A DNA stretch of 43,980 nucleotides from Sedimentisphaerales bacterium (GTDB taxonomy: Bacteria; Planctomycetota; Phycisphaerae; Sedimentisphaerales; Anaerohalosphaeraceae), in NCBI GenBank assembly GCA_028282905.1, contig JANQGW010000078.1:1-43980 (forward strand). Reading direction: 5' to 3'. Shown here piece after piece: positions 1-7,966 of the stretch (within the stretch, counting starts at the first letter, position 1; each line of letters starts with the position of its first letter). Under the pieces are notes generated by a model that was given only the letters and a program-made list of their open reading frames with translations, searched no databases and was not told the origin of the DNA. The position numbers and the translations under genes were made by a program.

Positions 1-18
1 TGTTCGGTAGTTTTCCAT
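1..18 (-). CDS. possible start of a leftward gene, cut by window edge
   Basis: Only six codons (M-E-N-Y-R-T) are visible, so no function can be given. The reason to list it is the placement of the ATG (bases 16-18 on the minus strand) six bases downstream of a consensus TATAAT. This is the same arrangement as at the AraC-type regulator at 7967. There is no Shine-Dalgarno sequence. It could equally be a chance ATG. Confidence 0.2.
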
Positions 19-24
19 AGCCAA

Positions 25-52
25 ATTATAACAAGAACCATTAAATCCTCAA
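25..52 (-). promoter_or_regulatory. candidate promoter for the left-edge gene
   Basis: On the minus strand TATAAT lies at 25-30, with TTGAGG at 47-52 and a 16-bp spacer. Transcription would start within a few bases of the ATG at 18, which would give a leaderless messenger. A small hairpin (TCGCC/GGCGA, about 57-70) lies between this promoter and the tRNA and could separate the two transcripts. Confidence 0.4.
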
Positions 53-99
53 GGTTTCGCCTAAAGGCGAGGGTTTTAATCCCATCAACTGACAATAAA

Positions 100-187
<88 letters not shown>

Positions 188-249
188 AAGGCTTTGTTTA
201 ATAAGAACTTAGGCCAGCACCCTGCGTAGCGGATTGCGGCCGTTCGGGG

Positions 250-276
250 ATTATAGCTGATGCGTCATATTTTCAA
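250..276 (-). promoter_or_regulatory. candidate promoter of tRNA-Ser
   Basis: A consensus TATAAT lies at 250-255 on the minus strand. The best upstream -35-like hexamer is TTGAAA at 271-276, with a short 15-bp spacer. Transcription would begin near 243 and give a leader of about 56 nt before the mature tRNA 5' end at 187. Confidence 0.45.
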
Positions 277-355
277 AAGGTAAAAATCATGGAAATTAGT
301 CAAATAAGTGCCTTTTGGATCGAATGGTTTTCGAGCTAAAATTAACTGTGATCAC

Positions 356-590
356 TTAATCGCTGTTATGCTCCCTGATGGCATCAAACATGGCGACAAT
401 ATTTTACGGGGGCACTTCCAGCAGGATATTGTAAACGGAATTGGAGACAAACCCTCCGCCGGGAGAGAATTTCAATCCGCTCCGTGACATGATCCTTCAC
501 CTGCAGCAGCGTGGTGTTATTCAGATTATATCGGGGGTCGTATTCACATGCAGTTTTATATTTTTTCCACCTTGTCTTCTTTGAGTTCAA
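356..590 (-). pseudogene. decayed 3' end of a second UroD/MtaA-family gene
   Basis: Translating this stretch leftward gives a recognisable C-terminus of the uroporphyrinogen decarboxylase superfamily, split over two frames. One frame gives V-K-D-H-V-T-E-R-I-E-I-L-S (about 455-500). After a frameshift in a C/G run near 451-456, another gives GGGFVSNSVYNILLEVPP. An in-frame TAA (404-406) then stands where the family has a Glu (P-P-E-N), followed by NIVAMFDAIREHNSD and a stop at 356-358. The last part closely resembles the end of the intact neighbour (NVLAMFDAIHEYG), so it is a degraded tandem paralogue with its 5' part deleted. The left limit is exact; the right limit is approximate. Confidence 0.75.
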
Positions 591-627
591 TCATCCAGCC
601 AGGCTGCCACAGTGTAGATACTTCTCC

Positions 628-1674
628 TTAGGAATAAACCCCATATTCATGAATCGCGTCAAACATTGCAAGTACATTACTAACAGGTGTTTCCTCCAGA
701 ATGGTATCATGGCTGGCTCCCGCGATATAGCCGCTGCCAGGCATCATGATCTTGAGAACTTGACGTGTATCTTCTCTGATGCCATCGGGGATCTTTTCCA
801 TCAAAGTATGATGGGAATCGATAGCACCGTTGAAAACGATCTTATTGCCAAATTCAGCTTTAAGCGTCTCAAGCGCCATCCCCCGACATGATGGCTGGAC
901 AGCATGCAAGCTGTCAATGCCAACATCGATCATGCTTGGGATCAGCTCATAAATACCGCCGCAACAGTGCATTTGCGTTTTCAAGCCATAGGAATGTCCC
1001 AAATCACACAGCCGTTTTAGATGAGGCGCCATAAATCGTTCAAACATCTCAGGGCTCATTAAGGGACCAGTCTGGCTGCCGAAATCATTCCCTATAAAAA
1101 AGATATCAATTATATCGGCGGCAGCGTCAAAAACTCGCTTGCTGACTTCGAAATAATAATCAACCAGGTGAGTCAGAATGGCATCTACAAGTTCCGGTTC
1201 AGCATACATCTTGATATACAGGTTCTCCATCCCGATCAAATCAATGGCATCATGCCAGAACGGTGACCAGTCACCGCCGAGAATTGCGAATTGACCGTTA
1301 TAAGCTTCAGCCGCAACCTTAATCTTTGAAACATCCATCCACACAGGATCGGGCCATGAATACTTTTCAATCTCAGCAATACTTGCATCCGCCAGCGGGT
1401 GCTCCAACGGCTGACCATAGCCGTATCCTTCTCGTTCAATACCAAAAGGAGTCCTGTATGTAGCCTGGGGGTGTTTCAGGGCGAATTCCGGGCCGGCATA
1501 TTTGGCAAAAACGCGTCTGAAATCGTCGCCAAAACGTATTCTTAGGCCTTCGTCGTCCAGAGATAACTCCTTTTTGGCTTTTTCCCAGAACTCCACAGAT
1601 GCACCGCACCAACACGGAACCCGGTCAGGACGTTCATGTTCGAATACAGTCAAAACTCGTTCGCGTGAATTCAT
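628..1674 (-). CDS. UroD/MtaA-family protein, probable corrinoid-type methyltransferase
   Basis: This 348-residue cytoplasmic protein belongs to the uroporphyrinogen decarboxylase superfamily. It starts with the family-typical ERVLTVFEHERPDRVPCW and carries G-N-D-F-G-S-Q near residue 196 and an H-C-C-G-G segment at 236-240. H236-x-C238 matches the zinc-binding H-x-C pair of methylcobamide:coenzyme M methyltransferases (MtaA/MtbA) better than a haem-pathway HemE. The third Cys ligand is not obvious; C263 is the nearest candidate. A GAGGG sequence about ten bases upstream supports the start. It follows the sulfatase by 21 bp and is the last intact gene of the leftward fucose operon. Relatives commonly sit in planctomycete sugar-degradation loci, where their substrate is unknown. 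Confidence 0.8.
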   Translation of the reverse strand: MNSRERVLTVFEHERPDRVPCWCGASVEFWEKAKKELSLDDEGLRIRFGDDFRRVFAKYAGPEFALKHPQATYRTPFGIEREGYGYGQPLEHPLADASIAEIEKYSWPDPVWMDVSKIKVAAEAYNGQFAILGGDWSPFWHDAIDLIGMENLYIKMYAEPELVDAILTHLVDYYFEVSKRVFDAAADIIDIFFIGNDFGSQTGPLMSPEMFERFMAPHLKRLCDLGHSYGLKTQMHCCGGIYELIPSMIDVGIDSLHAVQPSCRGMALETLKAEFGNKIVFNGAIDSHHTLMEKIPDGIREDTRQVLKIMMPGSGYIAGASHDTILEETPVSNVLAMFDAIHEYGVYS

Positions 1675-1695
1675 CTTATTAATCCCTCTTACCTT

Positions 1696-3246
1696 TTATA
1701 AAATCCGACTATAGCCTTGATCTTTATATCGAGTCAGCAATGCCTTTAACTCTTTTATGATTGTCTGGTGCTCCGGGCTTTCATAAAGGTTATTGCTTTC
1801 TTTCGGGTCAGCTTCCATGTCATACAACTGCCCCGGCAGACCATCGCCTTTTCCGGACCAGCCGCCGGAACCTACACCATCGACATATTTCCATTTTCCC
1901 CGGCGGATACCAAAGACACCCTGGATGGAGTGGTGTACCGTTGCCGGGCGGATGGGACCATCATGAGGCTTATCTAATAAAACCGGTAGAATATCATAGC
2001 TGTCTTCGGCAGCATTGTCCGGCAATTCAATACTTAATACAGAAGCGACTGTGGCCATCAAATCGACATGGCAGATGGTTTCATGGCTTACCAAGCCGGG
2101 CCTGATTTTATCAGGCCAGCGGGCAATAAAGGGGACACGGTGCCCACCTTCCCAGATGTCTGCTTTAATACCGCGGAGTTTGCCGCTTGGATTGTGGTCG
2201 TATTTTATCACGGAACGTGCTGAGCCGCAAGCGTTTGTACCATCGCGTGCGGGAGAGCCGTTGTCGCTGGTGACGATGATCAAGGTGTTGTCTTCAAGGC
2301 TCTGCCTGAAGAGTTCTTCCATTATTTGACCGATGGTCCAATCGACCTGATAGACATAGTCGCCGTATCGTCCGGCACGGCTCTTTCCGGCAAACTCATC
2401 GGCCGGAACAATCGGCGTATGGGGAGCCGTCAGCGCAAAATACAGGAAGAACGGTTGTTGTTGAGATTGTTTAGCCTGTTGGCGAATATAGTCGGTTGCT
2501 TTCTCTGTCAAGGCGGGCATCACCGCTTCAAGTTTCCAATCCGGACACATGGGACCGGCAGTGCCGAACATGGCTTTGGGCTTTGTTTCTGAAGGGTTTT
2601 CAACCACGCGATCATTTTCGATAAAACAGTATGGTGGAAAGTTCGGCACATCATCCCCAAAATAATAATCGAAACCACAATCCAGAGGACCGCCCTTAAT
2701 GGGTTGGGTAAAATCGACTTTTTGACCGAATGCCGCTCGTACCTTTTCGTTATACTGTCCCACCTTCAGTTGGTCATCGATTTGTGAACTATCCGTTGTC
2801 GGCCAGTCCCAGCCTAAGTGCCATTTCCCAATACAGGCGGTATGGTAACCCCGCTGTTTGAGCATCTCCGGAACCGTCAAACGGTCGGTTTCAATCAGCG
2901 GCTTATCCCAAGACCAGAGAACAGCTTTTTTCAGACGCGACCGCCATGCATATCGACCTGTAAGAATACTGTAGCGTGTAGGCGTACAGACCGACGATGG
3001 GGAATGCGCATCGGTAAAGCGTATCCCTTCATTTGCCAAACGGTCCATATTAGGTGTAGGGATTTTTGACTCAGGATTATAGCAGCCCGGGTCACCATAG
3101 CCCATATCGTCCGCCAAAATATACACAATATTGGGCAGGGGTTGTGACTGCTCTGCCGTCTTCGAGGCGGTCTTTGCGGCACACCCGCCAAGCAAAAAAA
3201 CACCAACTGTAACCCCCAACAATTGCAAACAACGCGTCCAATTCAT
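1696..3246 (-). CDS. lipoprotein sulfatase (family S1, formylglycine type)
   Basis: A 516-residue secreted hydrolase expected to remove sulfate esters from polysaccharides. The N-terminus is a lipoprotein signal (hydrophobic stretch ending LLGGC, Cys22), so it should be anchored outside the cytoplasmic membrane. The alkaline-phosphatase-fold sulfatase begins at about residue 38 with NIVYILADDMGYGD, whose D46-D47 are calcium ligands. The signature C87-T-P-T-R91 follows; Cys87 is the residue matured to formylglycine. The K-W-H-L-G motif is at about 141-145, and T-S-D-N-G supplies further metal ligands. No maturase (anSME or FGE) lies in the window. It sits 27 bp after the mutarotase gene and beside the GH29 fucosidase, which suggests a sulfated fucan or fucosylated glycan substrate. 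The S1 subfamily was not determined. Confidence 0.92.
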   Translation of the reverse strand: MNWTRCLQLLGVTVGVFLLGGCAAKTASKTAEQSQPLPNIVYILADDMGYGDPGCYNPESKIPTPNMDRLANEGIRFTDAHSPSSVCTPTRYSILTGRYAWRSRLKKAVLWSWDKPLIETDRLTVPEMLKQRGYHTACIGKWHLGWDWPTTDSSQIDDQLKVGQYNEKVRAAFGQKVDFTQPIKGGPLDCGFDYYFGDDVPNFPPYCFIENDRVVENPSETKPKAMFGTAGPMCPDWKLEAVMPALTEKATDYIRQQAKQSQQQPFFLYFALTAPHTPIVPADEFAGKSRAGRYGDYVYQVDWTIGQIMEELFRQSLEDNTLIIVTSDNGSPARDGTNACGSARSVIKYDHNPSGKLRGIKADIWEGGHRVPFIARWPDKIRPGLVSHETICHVDLMATVASVLSIELPDNAAEDSYDILPVLLDKPHDGPIRPATVHHSIQGVFGIRRGKWKYVDGVGSGGWSGKGDGLPGQLYDMEADPKESNNLYESPEHQTIIKELKALLTRYKDQGYSRIL

Positions 3247-3273
3247 AAACCATACTCCAAGCTCTCATGTTTT

Positions 3274-3678
3274 TTAATCGAGATGATATACTTCTTCCAT
3301 ATTTTTCCACCACTCGCCTTCGGCACGATTGCTCAGACCGAATTGGCAGGGGTCGGTTTCTTTCCACCATTTCTGTGTCGTCGGATCTGCCGCCATCTTC
3401 GCCATATCGGCTTCAAAGTCATCACCGGTGTATTCAAAAAAACTGAAGAGATAATACTTGCCGTCCGGGAACTGCGTCAGATAGATCGAGTAGTTTTGAA
3501 TATTGCATTCCTTAATCTGTTGATTGACTTTCGGCCAGGGATTGGCATGTAAATCCTTATACTTTTCCAGCATTTCTTCTTTGACGCCGATGACGCTGCC
3601 GTACCGCTGAATGTTTTGGCTGCAGCCGGATAGAATAATAATCCCGCTTAACAATGCCGCTGCAAAAAGGCTCTTCAT
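3274..3678 (-). CDS. RhaM-family sugar mutarotase with lipoprotein signal
   Basis: A 134-residue protein of the L-rhamnose/L-fucose mutarotase family (PF05336), which interconverts alpha and beta anomers of 6-deoxy sugars. The family pattern is clear: Y40-K-D-L-H44-A-N-P-W-P-K-V matches the active-site Tyr and His region of E. coli RhaM, then NYSIYL, LFSFFEYTG, a K-W-W-K segment at 103-106 and the typical end M-E-E-V-Y-H-L-D. Unlike the cytoplasmic enzymes, it carries an N-terminal hydrophobic signal ending I-L-S-G-C (Cys19), so it is predicted to be a periplasmic or outer-membrane lipoprotein. An AGGAGAG ribosome-binding site precedes the ATG. Next to a fucosidase the likely sugar is L-fucose, but L-rhamnose is not excluded. 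Confidence 0.85.
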   Translation of the reverse strand: MKSLFAAALLSGIIILSGCSQNIQRYGSVIGVKEEMLEKYKDLHANPWPKVNQQIKECNIQNYSIYLTQFPDGKYYLFSFFEYTGDDFEADMAKMAADPTTQKWWKETDPCQFGLSNRAEGEWWKNMEEVYHLD

Positions 3679-3737
3679 TTTATTCTCTCCTATTTTGTAA
3701 TTATATTATACATTTCAAACACAAAGTATTTCTCAAG

Positions 3738-5468
3738 CTACTTGGACTCAAATATTTGAAACTCCCAAATTGTCGGGCCTTCGATGGCTTGCAGTATATT
3801 CAATCTGAAATAGCGGGCGGTCACCGGAGAAAATTCAAACTGTTTTTCCGCTCCAATCGTTGAGTCTGTGTAAGCTGTCTTCCATTGCGAACCGGACTTA
3901 TATTGCAGTTCAAACTTTCTGACCCGATTCCAATCGCCTTCATGGATCATCGCCCGGTCAATCGTCATATCTTTGCCAAGATCAACCTCCAACCAGGCCT
4001 CTTTAGTTCCGGCATCGGTGGCCCAGCGTGTTTCAGCATCATCATCCAACGCCTTAGCCGGAACATACTGCTCGCTGTTTTGAAAAACATTCGATGCTTT
4101 CGCGGGTTTTCCAAAAGCAACCGAACCGCTTTTATATAAAGCAACATCCGCAGGAGCTATCTCAAAGGCTTGCCCACCGACCGTTAATTCAATTACTGTG
4201 GCAATCTCACGGCGGTCTTTAACCGGAACATGAATGTCAATCGTTTCTTCATTGCTGCTTATCCGCAACTGTCCTCCGGTTTTGATCTCAGACTTCACAA
4301 TTTTCATCGGCAAGGCCGGCATTTGCAGCGGTCCTTCCTTCGGCCAGTTCATTACAAATAAATTGATTTTATTGTCTTTGCAGGTGGACGCCCCCCACTT
4401 GCCCGGCTTAAAAGGCCCGCCGCGTGTGCCATACACCGTGTCACCATGCTGTTCGAGCCAATCACCCATTTCCTTAAGGCGTTCGACCTGCCGCGATTCA
4501 ATGCGACCATCCGACATCGGCCCGACATTAAATAACAGGTTGCCGTCACCGCCGACGGTATAAAGCAGCGTCTGGATGCATTCCTTCAACGATTTCATAT
4601 TGTCATTCGGCTTCCAGGCCCACTGCCGGCAAATCGTCATGCAGGTTTCCCACGGACGCTTTCGGTTAAACCCGCCGATTCGCTGTTCGGGCGTATCAAA
4701 ATCTCCGGCATTCAGATGAGACTGTTTGGTCGTGCCGGCCATGCCGTGACGTCCCTTGCTCACGCGGTTGTTAATCAGCAGCGTCGGCTGGATGTCTTTT
4801 AAATAAGTATATAACCCGTTGCCATAGTCACGTGTCCAGGGCTTTTCCCACTCCCCGTCAAACCACATCAGGCCCAGTGGGCCGTAGTTGTCAATCAGTT
4901 CTTTCGTCTGATTTTTCAGATAGGCATAATAACGGTCCATGTTGTGTTCGGCTTTTTGACTGCGTCCCGCCGGCGAACCAAGCGGATAATCCGGATGATA
5001 CCAGTCGCACACCGAATAATAAGTACAAAACAGTATGTCGTGTTTTTTGCACGCCCTGGCTAATTCGGAAATCACGTCCCGTTTAAACGGCGTGCTGGCA
5101 ATGTCATAATCCGTGTATGCACTGGGCCACAAACAAAACCCGTCATGATGTTTGGCGGTAATCACCAGGTACTTCATCCCGGCATCGGCCGCCGTTTGTG
5201 CCCATTCATCGGCATTGAACTCAATGGGATTAAACTGTTCATAAAGCCGGTCATATTCCTCAGTTGGAACCTGTTTTCCTCTGGACCAGCCGATTTCAGT
5301 CCCTTTAAGTGCCACCGGTCCCCAGTGAATAAACATGCCAAACCGCATATCCTGCCAGCGTTTCATCGCCGCAGTATCCGGACTTGTGTCACTTGATTCG
5401 ACAGCCAAACAGCCGGACACCAAAACCGATAGCAAGCAAACCATGACACTCTTTTTAAATACCAACAT
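3738..5468 (-). CDS. alpha-L-fucosidase (GH29) lipoprotein with F5/8-type C-terminal domain
   Basis: A 576-residue exo-glycosidase releasing L-fucose from glycans. It has a lipoprotein signal (VLVSGC, Cys20). The GH29 barrel starts near residue 36 with MRFGMFIHWG, and then has Y-L-V-I-T-A-K-H-H-D-G (100-110), F-C-L-W and M-W-F-D-G-E-W (201-207). D204 is the expected catalytic nucleophile. The C-terminal about 130 residues (SGSVAFGKPAKASNVF, ALDDDAETRWAT, WLEVDLGKD, RYFRLNIL) form a discoidin/F5-8 type C (CBM32-like) carbohydrate-binding module. Two residues of the second, acid/base function were not assigned. It lies between the symporter and the mutarotase in one leftward operon. GAAAGGGG just upstream of the ATG is the ribosome-binding site. 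Confidence 0.93.
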   Translation of the reverse strand: MLVFKKSVMVCLLSVLVSGCLAVESSDTSPDTAAMKRWQDMRFGMFIHWGPVALKGTEIGWSRGKQVPTEEYDRLYEQFNPIEFNADEWAQTAADAGMKYLVITAKHHDGFCLWPSAYTDYDIASTPFKRDVISELARACKKHDILFCTYYSVCDWYHPDYPLGSPAGRSQKAEHNMDRYYAYLKNQTKELIDNYGPLGLMWFDGEWEKPWTRDYGNGLYTYLKDIQPTLLINNRVSKGRHGMAGTTKQSHLNAGDFDTPEQRIGGFNRKRPWETCMTICRQWAWKPNDNMKSLKECIQTLLYTVGGDGNLLFNVGPMSDGRIESRQVERLKEMGDWLEQHGDTVYGTRGGPFKPGKWGASTCKDNKINLFVMNWPKEGPLQMPALPMKIVKSEIKTGGQLRISSNEETIDIHVPVKDRREIATVIELTVGGQAFEIAPADVALYKSGSVAFGKPAKASNVFQNSEQYVPAKALDDDAETRWATDAGTKEAWLEVDLGKDMTIDRAMIHEGDWNRVRKFELQYKSGSQWKTAYTDSTIGAEKQFEFSPVTARYFRLNILQAIEGPTIWEFQIFESK

Positions 5469-5589
5469 TATAATCCCCTTTCACAAATAGATTATTTCAA
5501 TAAGCCGAATAATCGCAATCTTAGCTCTCTGACGAAGACAACATACATCGCCGCCGTCAGGACAAACTCCGATTGGCTCCCTGGCATAG

Positions 5590-7782
5590 TTATTCAAATG
5601 AAAAAACATCAGCAGGCAAAGCAATCGCCTCGCTCTGCGCTGGTTTGATATAGTTCAGCGTAAGCGTTTTGGGTTCTTTTACCCAGCCGGCTTTACGTTC
5701 GATTTCCTCCTGATTATCCTGTCCGAGAGCATCTGTCAGATTGAATGCGGTCCACGGCACCGAAGCATAGTGGTACAGAGCGAAAGCGTGTTTGCCTTTG
5801 GCCAGATGAACCTGCCCTGTATATGCCCGCACCTGCTCTTTTTTCTTGTCAGGTTCCGTGGTGTCAAAAAGCGATAATGTTACCTTATCGAACCGTATAT
5901 CCACCTTCTGGGCTGACGTAATAATGAATTGGTAGAATCCGTCTTCAGACACATCCAGATACCCCTTATACTCCACAACCTGATTTTCATCGAGGGCAGC
6001 GGGGGCGGCCGGCGTCGGAACGACTATCGTTGTTACGATTTCCGGATTTGTTTCAGGAGCGAAGATCAGCTCATGCAGATTTTGAGCATCGTCGGCATAG
6101 ACTGTGCATTGAAGTCCCGGTTTTGCAGCATCAACCTCGACCGCCGGCAGCGGATCGGATCGAAGGAGACTCAGATAGCAAACGACCATGGTTGCAAACA
6201 GCGCCAATGAAAGAAACTTGTAGTTTGCAAGGCCCGGCCACCCCTTATCCTTAAGGGCCGACAACGGATTTTCCCACACCAGTTTTTCACTCTCTTGCGT
6301 ATGTGAGTGCGGATAAGTCAATGACACAATAAACATCACCACCGAACAGATACAGAACAGATAAAAACCCGCCAGCAGTCCCGGCATGGACCAGCCGAAA
6401 AAGTTAAACCAGTCAACAATGAACACAGCCAGCCCCAAAAACGAGCCAACCGCCATCGTCCAGATAGCCGCCTTGTTAGAGGCCTTTCGCCAGAATACAC
6501 CAAATACAAACACTGCCGCAATCGGCGGGGAAACATAGCTAATCAGGTCAACACACCCTTTATATACGCTGCCGAACCTTCCGATATACATAGACCAGAC
6601 AATCGCCACCACCATGCACACAACCGTCGCGATCTGACCAACCCAAATCAGTTGTCTGTCAGAGGTGTTCGGCTTCCACTGCTCGTAAAGGTCATAACTA
6701 ACCAGCGTGGCGATGGAGTTTAACGCCCCGGAAACCGTACTCATCAAAGCTGCCAGCAGTGCCGCAGCCATCAATCCGGTAACACCTACAGGAAGCAGGT
6801 TCTGGATAGCCATCGAAAAACATTCATCCGGCTTGCCCAGCGCAGCATAATCGCCCCGATTAACCATTGCCAGATAGATCAACCCCGGCATAAAGAAGAC
6901 AATAACCGGCAAGACCTTCAGGAATCCCGCAAACAGCGGCCCTGTTCGTGCATGGTTGCTGTCCTTGGCCCCAAGTACGCGCTGGACAATTGTCTGATCG
7001 GCGCACCAGTACCACAGACCGATCACGGGATAGCCCAGAAAGACGGAGTACCATGGCAGGTTCGCCGGGTCGCTTGCGGGCCGCAAAATGGTCAGCTTGG
7101 CCGGTTCAACATACTGGCAAAGACCGGACCACCCTCCAATTTTGACATACGCGATAATCGTCAGGATGATCGAACCGGCTAAAAGGATAATGGTCTGCAG
7201 TGCCCCGGTAACTACCACAGCCAGAAGTCCGCCGATAACCGTATAGATACCGGTCAGAACCGCCGCGGCAACAATGCTGTAGAAAATAGGGATTCCGAAT
7301 AGCGTCTCGATAACCAATGCACCGGTGTACAGCGTAAACCCAATATGAATAAAGACCGCCGAGACAATGCTGATCCCCGCCAGCCAGTTCCGGCAAGTGC
7401 CGCAGTAACGCTTTTCAAGAAAATCCGGAAGTGTCGCAATTCGGGACTTCAGATAAAACGGTGCGAAGAACAATGCAAGCACAATCAGCAGGAACGGCGC
7501 CATCCACTCAAAATTGCCATAAGCAAAGCCCGTTCGGTATCCCTCTCCGGCGAATCCAACCATGTGGATTGTTGAAATATTGGTCGAAAATAAGGCCAGC
7601 CCGATCATCGGCCACGTAAGCGTCCCGCCCGCACGGAAGTAGCTGTCACTGTCAACATGATCTTTGCGTTTTCTGCCGGCCCACAGACCGATACCCACAA
7701 TCAGCACAAAGTAGAGAACAATGACAATAAAATCGGCTGTTTCTATCTGAACCCCCGCTTCCGCCAACATGCCAAACATCAT
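5590..7782 (-). CDS. SGLT-type sodium/sugar symporter with extracytoplasmic C-terminal domain
   Basis: A 730-residue membrane transporter of the sodium:solute symporter family, SSS/SGLT branch. The core (about residues 15-545) contains many hydrophobic helices, the SGLT-like W-Y-W-C-A-D-Q-T-I-V-Q-R-V-L (257-270) and the family signature around LAALMSTVSGALNSIATLVS. The closest textbook relatives import glucose or galactose with Na+; here fucose is the likely cargo from context. Odd feature: after the last predicted helix (about 523-540) there are about 185 more soluble residues. They include G-Y-L-D-V-S-E-D-G-F-Y-Q-F-I-I-T and G-Q-V-H-L-A-K-G-K-H-A-F-A-L-Y-H-Y, a pattern like PA14-type carbohydrate-binding domains. 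It is the first gene of the operon and has an AAAGGG ribosome-binding site. Confidence 0.9.
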   Translation of the reverse strand: MMFGMLAEAGVQIETADFIVIVLYFVLIVGIGLWAGRKRKDHVDSDSYFRAGGTLTWPMIGLALFSTNISTIHMVGFAGEGYRTGFAYGNFEWMAPFLLIVLALFFAPFYLKSRIATLPDFLEKRYCGTCRNWLAGISIVSAVFIHIGFTLYTGALVIETLFGIPIFYSIVAAAVLTGIYTVIGGLLAVVVTGALQTIILLAGSIILTIIAYVKIGGWSGLCQYVEPAKLTILRPASDPANLPWYSVFLGYPVIGLWYWCADQTIVQRVLGAKDSNHARTGPLFAGFLKVLPVIVFFMPGLIYLAMVNRGDYAALGKPDECFSMAIQNLLPVGVTGLMAAALLAALMSTVSGALNSIATLVSYDLYEQWKPNTSDRQLIWVGQIATVVCMVVAIVWSMYIGRFGSVYKGCVDLISYVSPPIAAVFVFGVFWRKASNKAAIWTMAVGSFLGLAVFIVDWFNFFGWSMPGLLAGFYLFCICSVVMFIVSLTYPHSHTQESEKLVWENPLSALKDKGWPGLANYKFLSLALFATMVVCYLSLLRSDPLPAVEVDAAKPGLQCTVYADDAQNLHELIFAPETNPEIVTTIVVPTPAAPAALDENQVVEYKGYLDVSEDGFYQFIITSAQKVDIRFDKVTLSLFDTTEPDKKKEQVRAYTGQVHLAKGKHAFALYHYASVPWTAFNLTDALGQDNQEEIERKAGWVKEPKTLTLNYIKPAQSEAIALPADVFSFE

Positions 7783-7881
7783 AAAATGACCCTTTCCAAG
7801 CTTGGTTTGCCAATATATATGCTGAATCGGACATCTACGTTCCGAATAACGTTTTCAGGGTGCCTGTGTGTCAACGTGCGA

Positions 7882-7890
7882 ATTATAGCA
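7882..7890 (-). promoter_or_regulatory. extended -10 promoter of the fucose operon
   Basis: On the minus strand TGC-TATAAT (7882-7890) is a consensus extended -10 element, placing the start near 7875 and leaving a leader of about 93 nt before the symporter ATG at 7782. No good -35 is seen at 16-18 bp, as expected when an activator such as the adjacent AraC-type protein is needed. In the leader a small dyad TCGGA (7827-7831) and TCCGA (7841-7845) could be a regulator or RNA element; this is weak. Confidence 0.5.
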
Positions 7891-7931
7891 GAAAGAATCA
7901 GCAAAAATATGTCATTTTTACATCAATAGCA

Positions 7932-7959
7932 TTTCATTTACGGAACTTTTTGTTATACT
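7932..7959 (+). promoter_or_regulatory. promoter of the AraC-type regulator, leaderless architecture
   Basis: TATACT (7954-7959) is a good -10 hexamer, only seven bases from the ATG at 7967. The upstream -35 region is poor (TTTCAT at 7932-7937, 16-bp spacer). Transcription would begin at or just before the start codon, and no Shine-Dalgarno sequence is present, so the messenger is probably leaderless. Confidence 0.45.
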
Positions 7960-7966
7960 ATTTGCT

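Noticed and set aside
5529..5560. CTGACG/CGTCAG dyad between symporter and fucosidase genes as a terminator
   Set aside because: Only six pairs with a 20-base loop and no T-run; it may be an RNA processing site at most.
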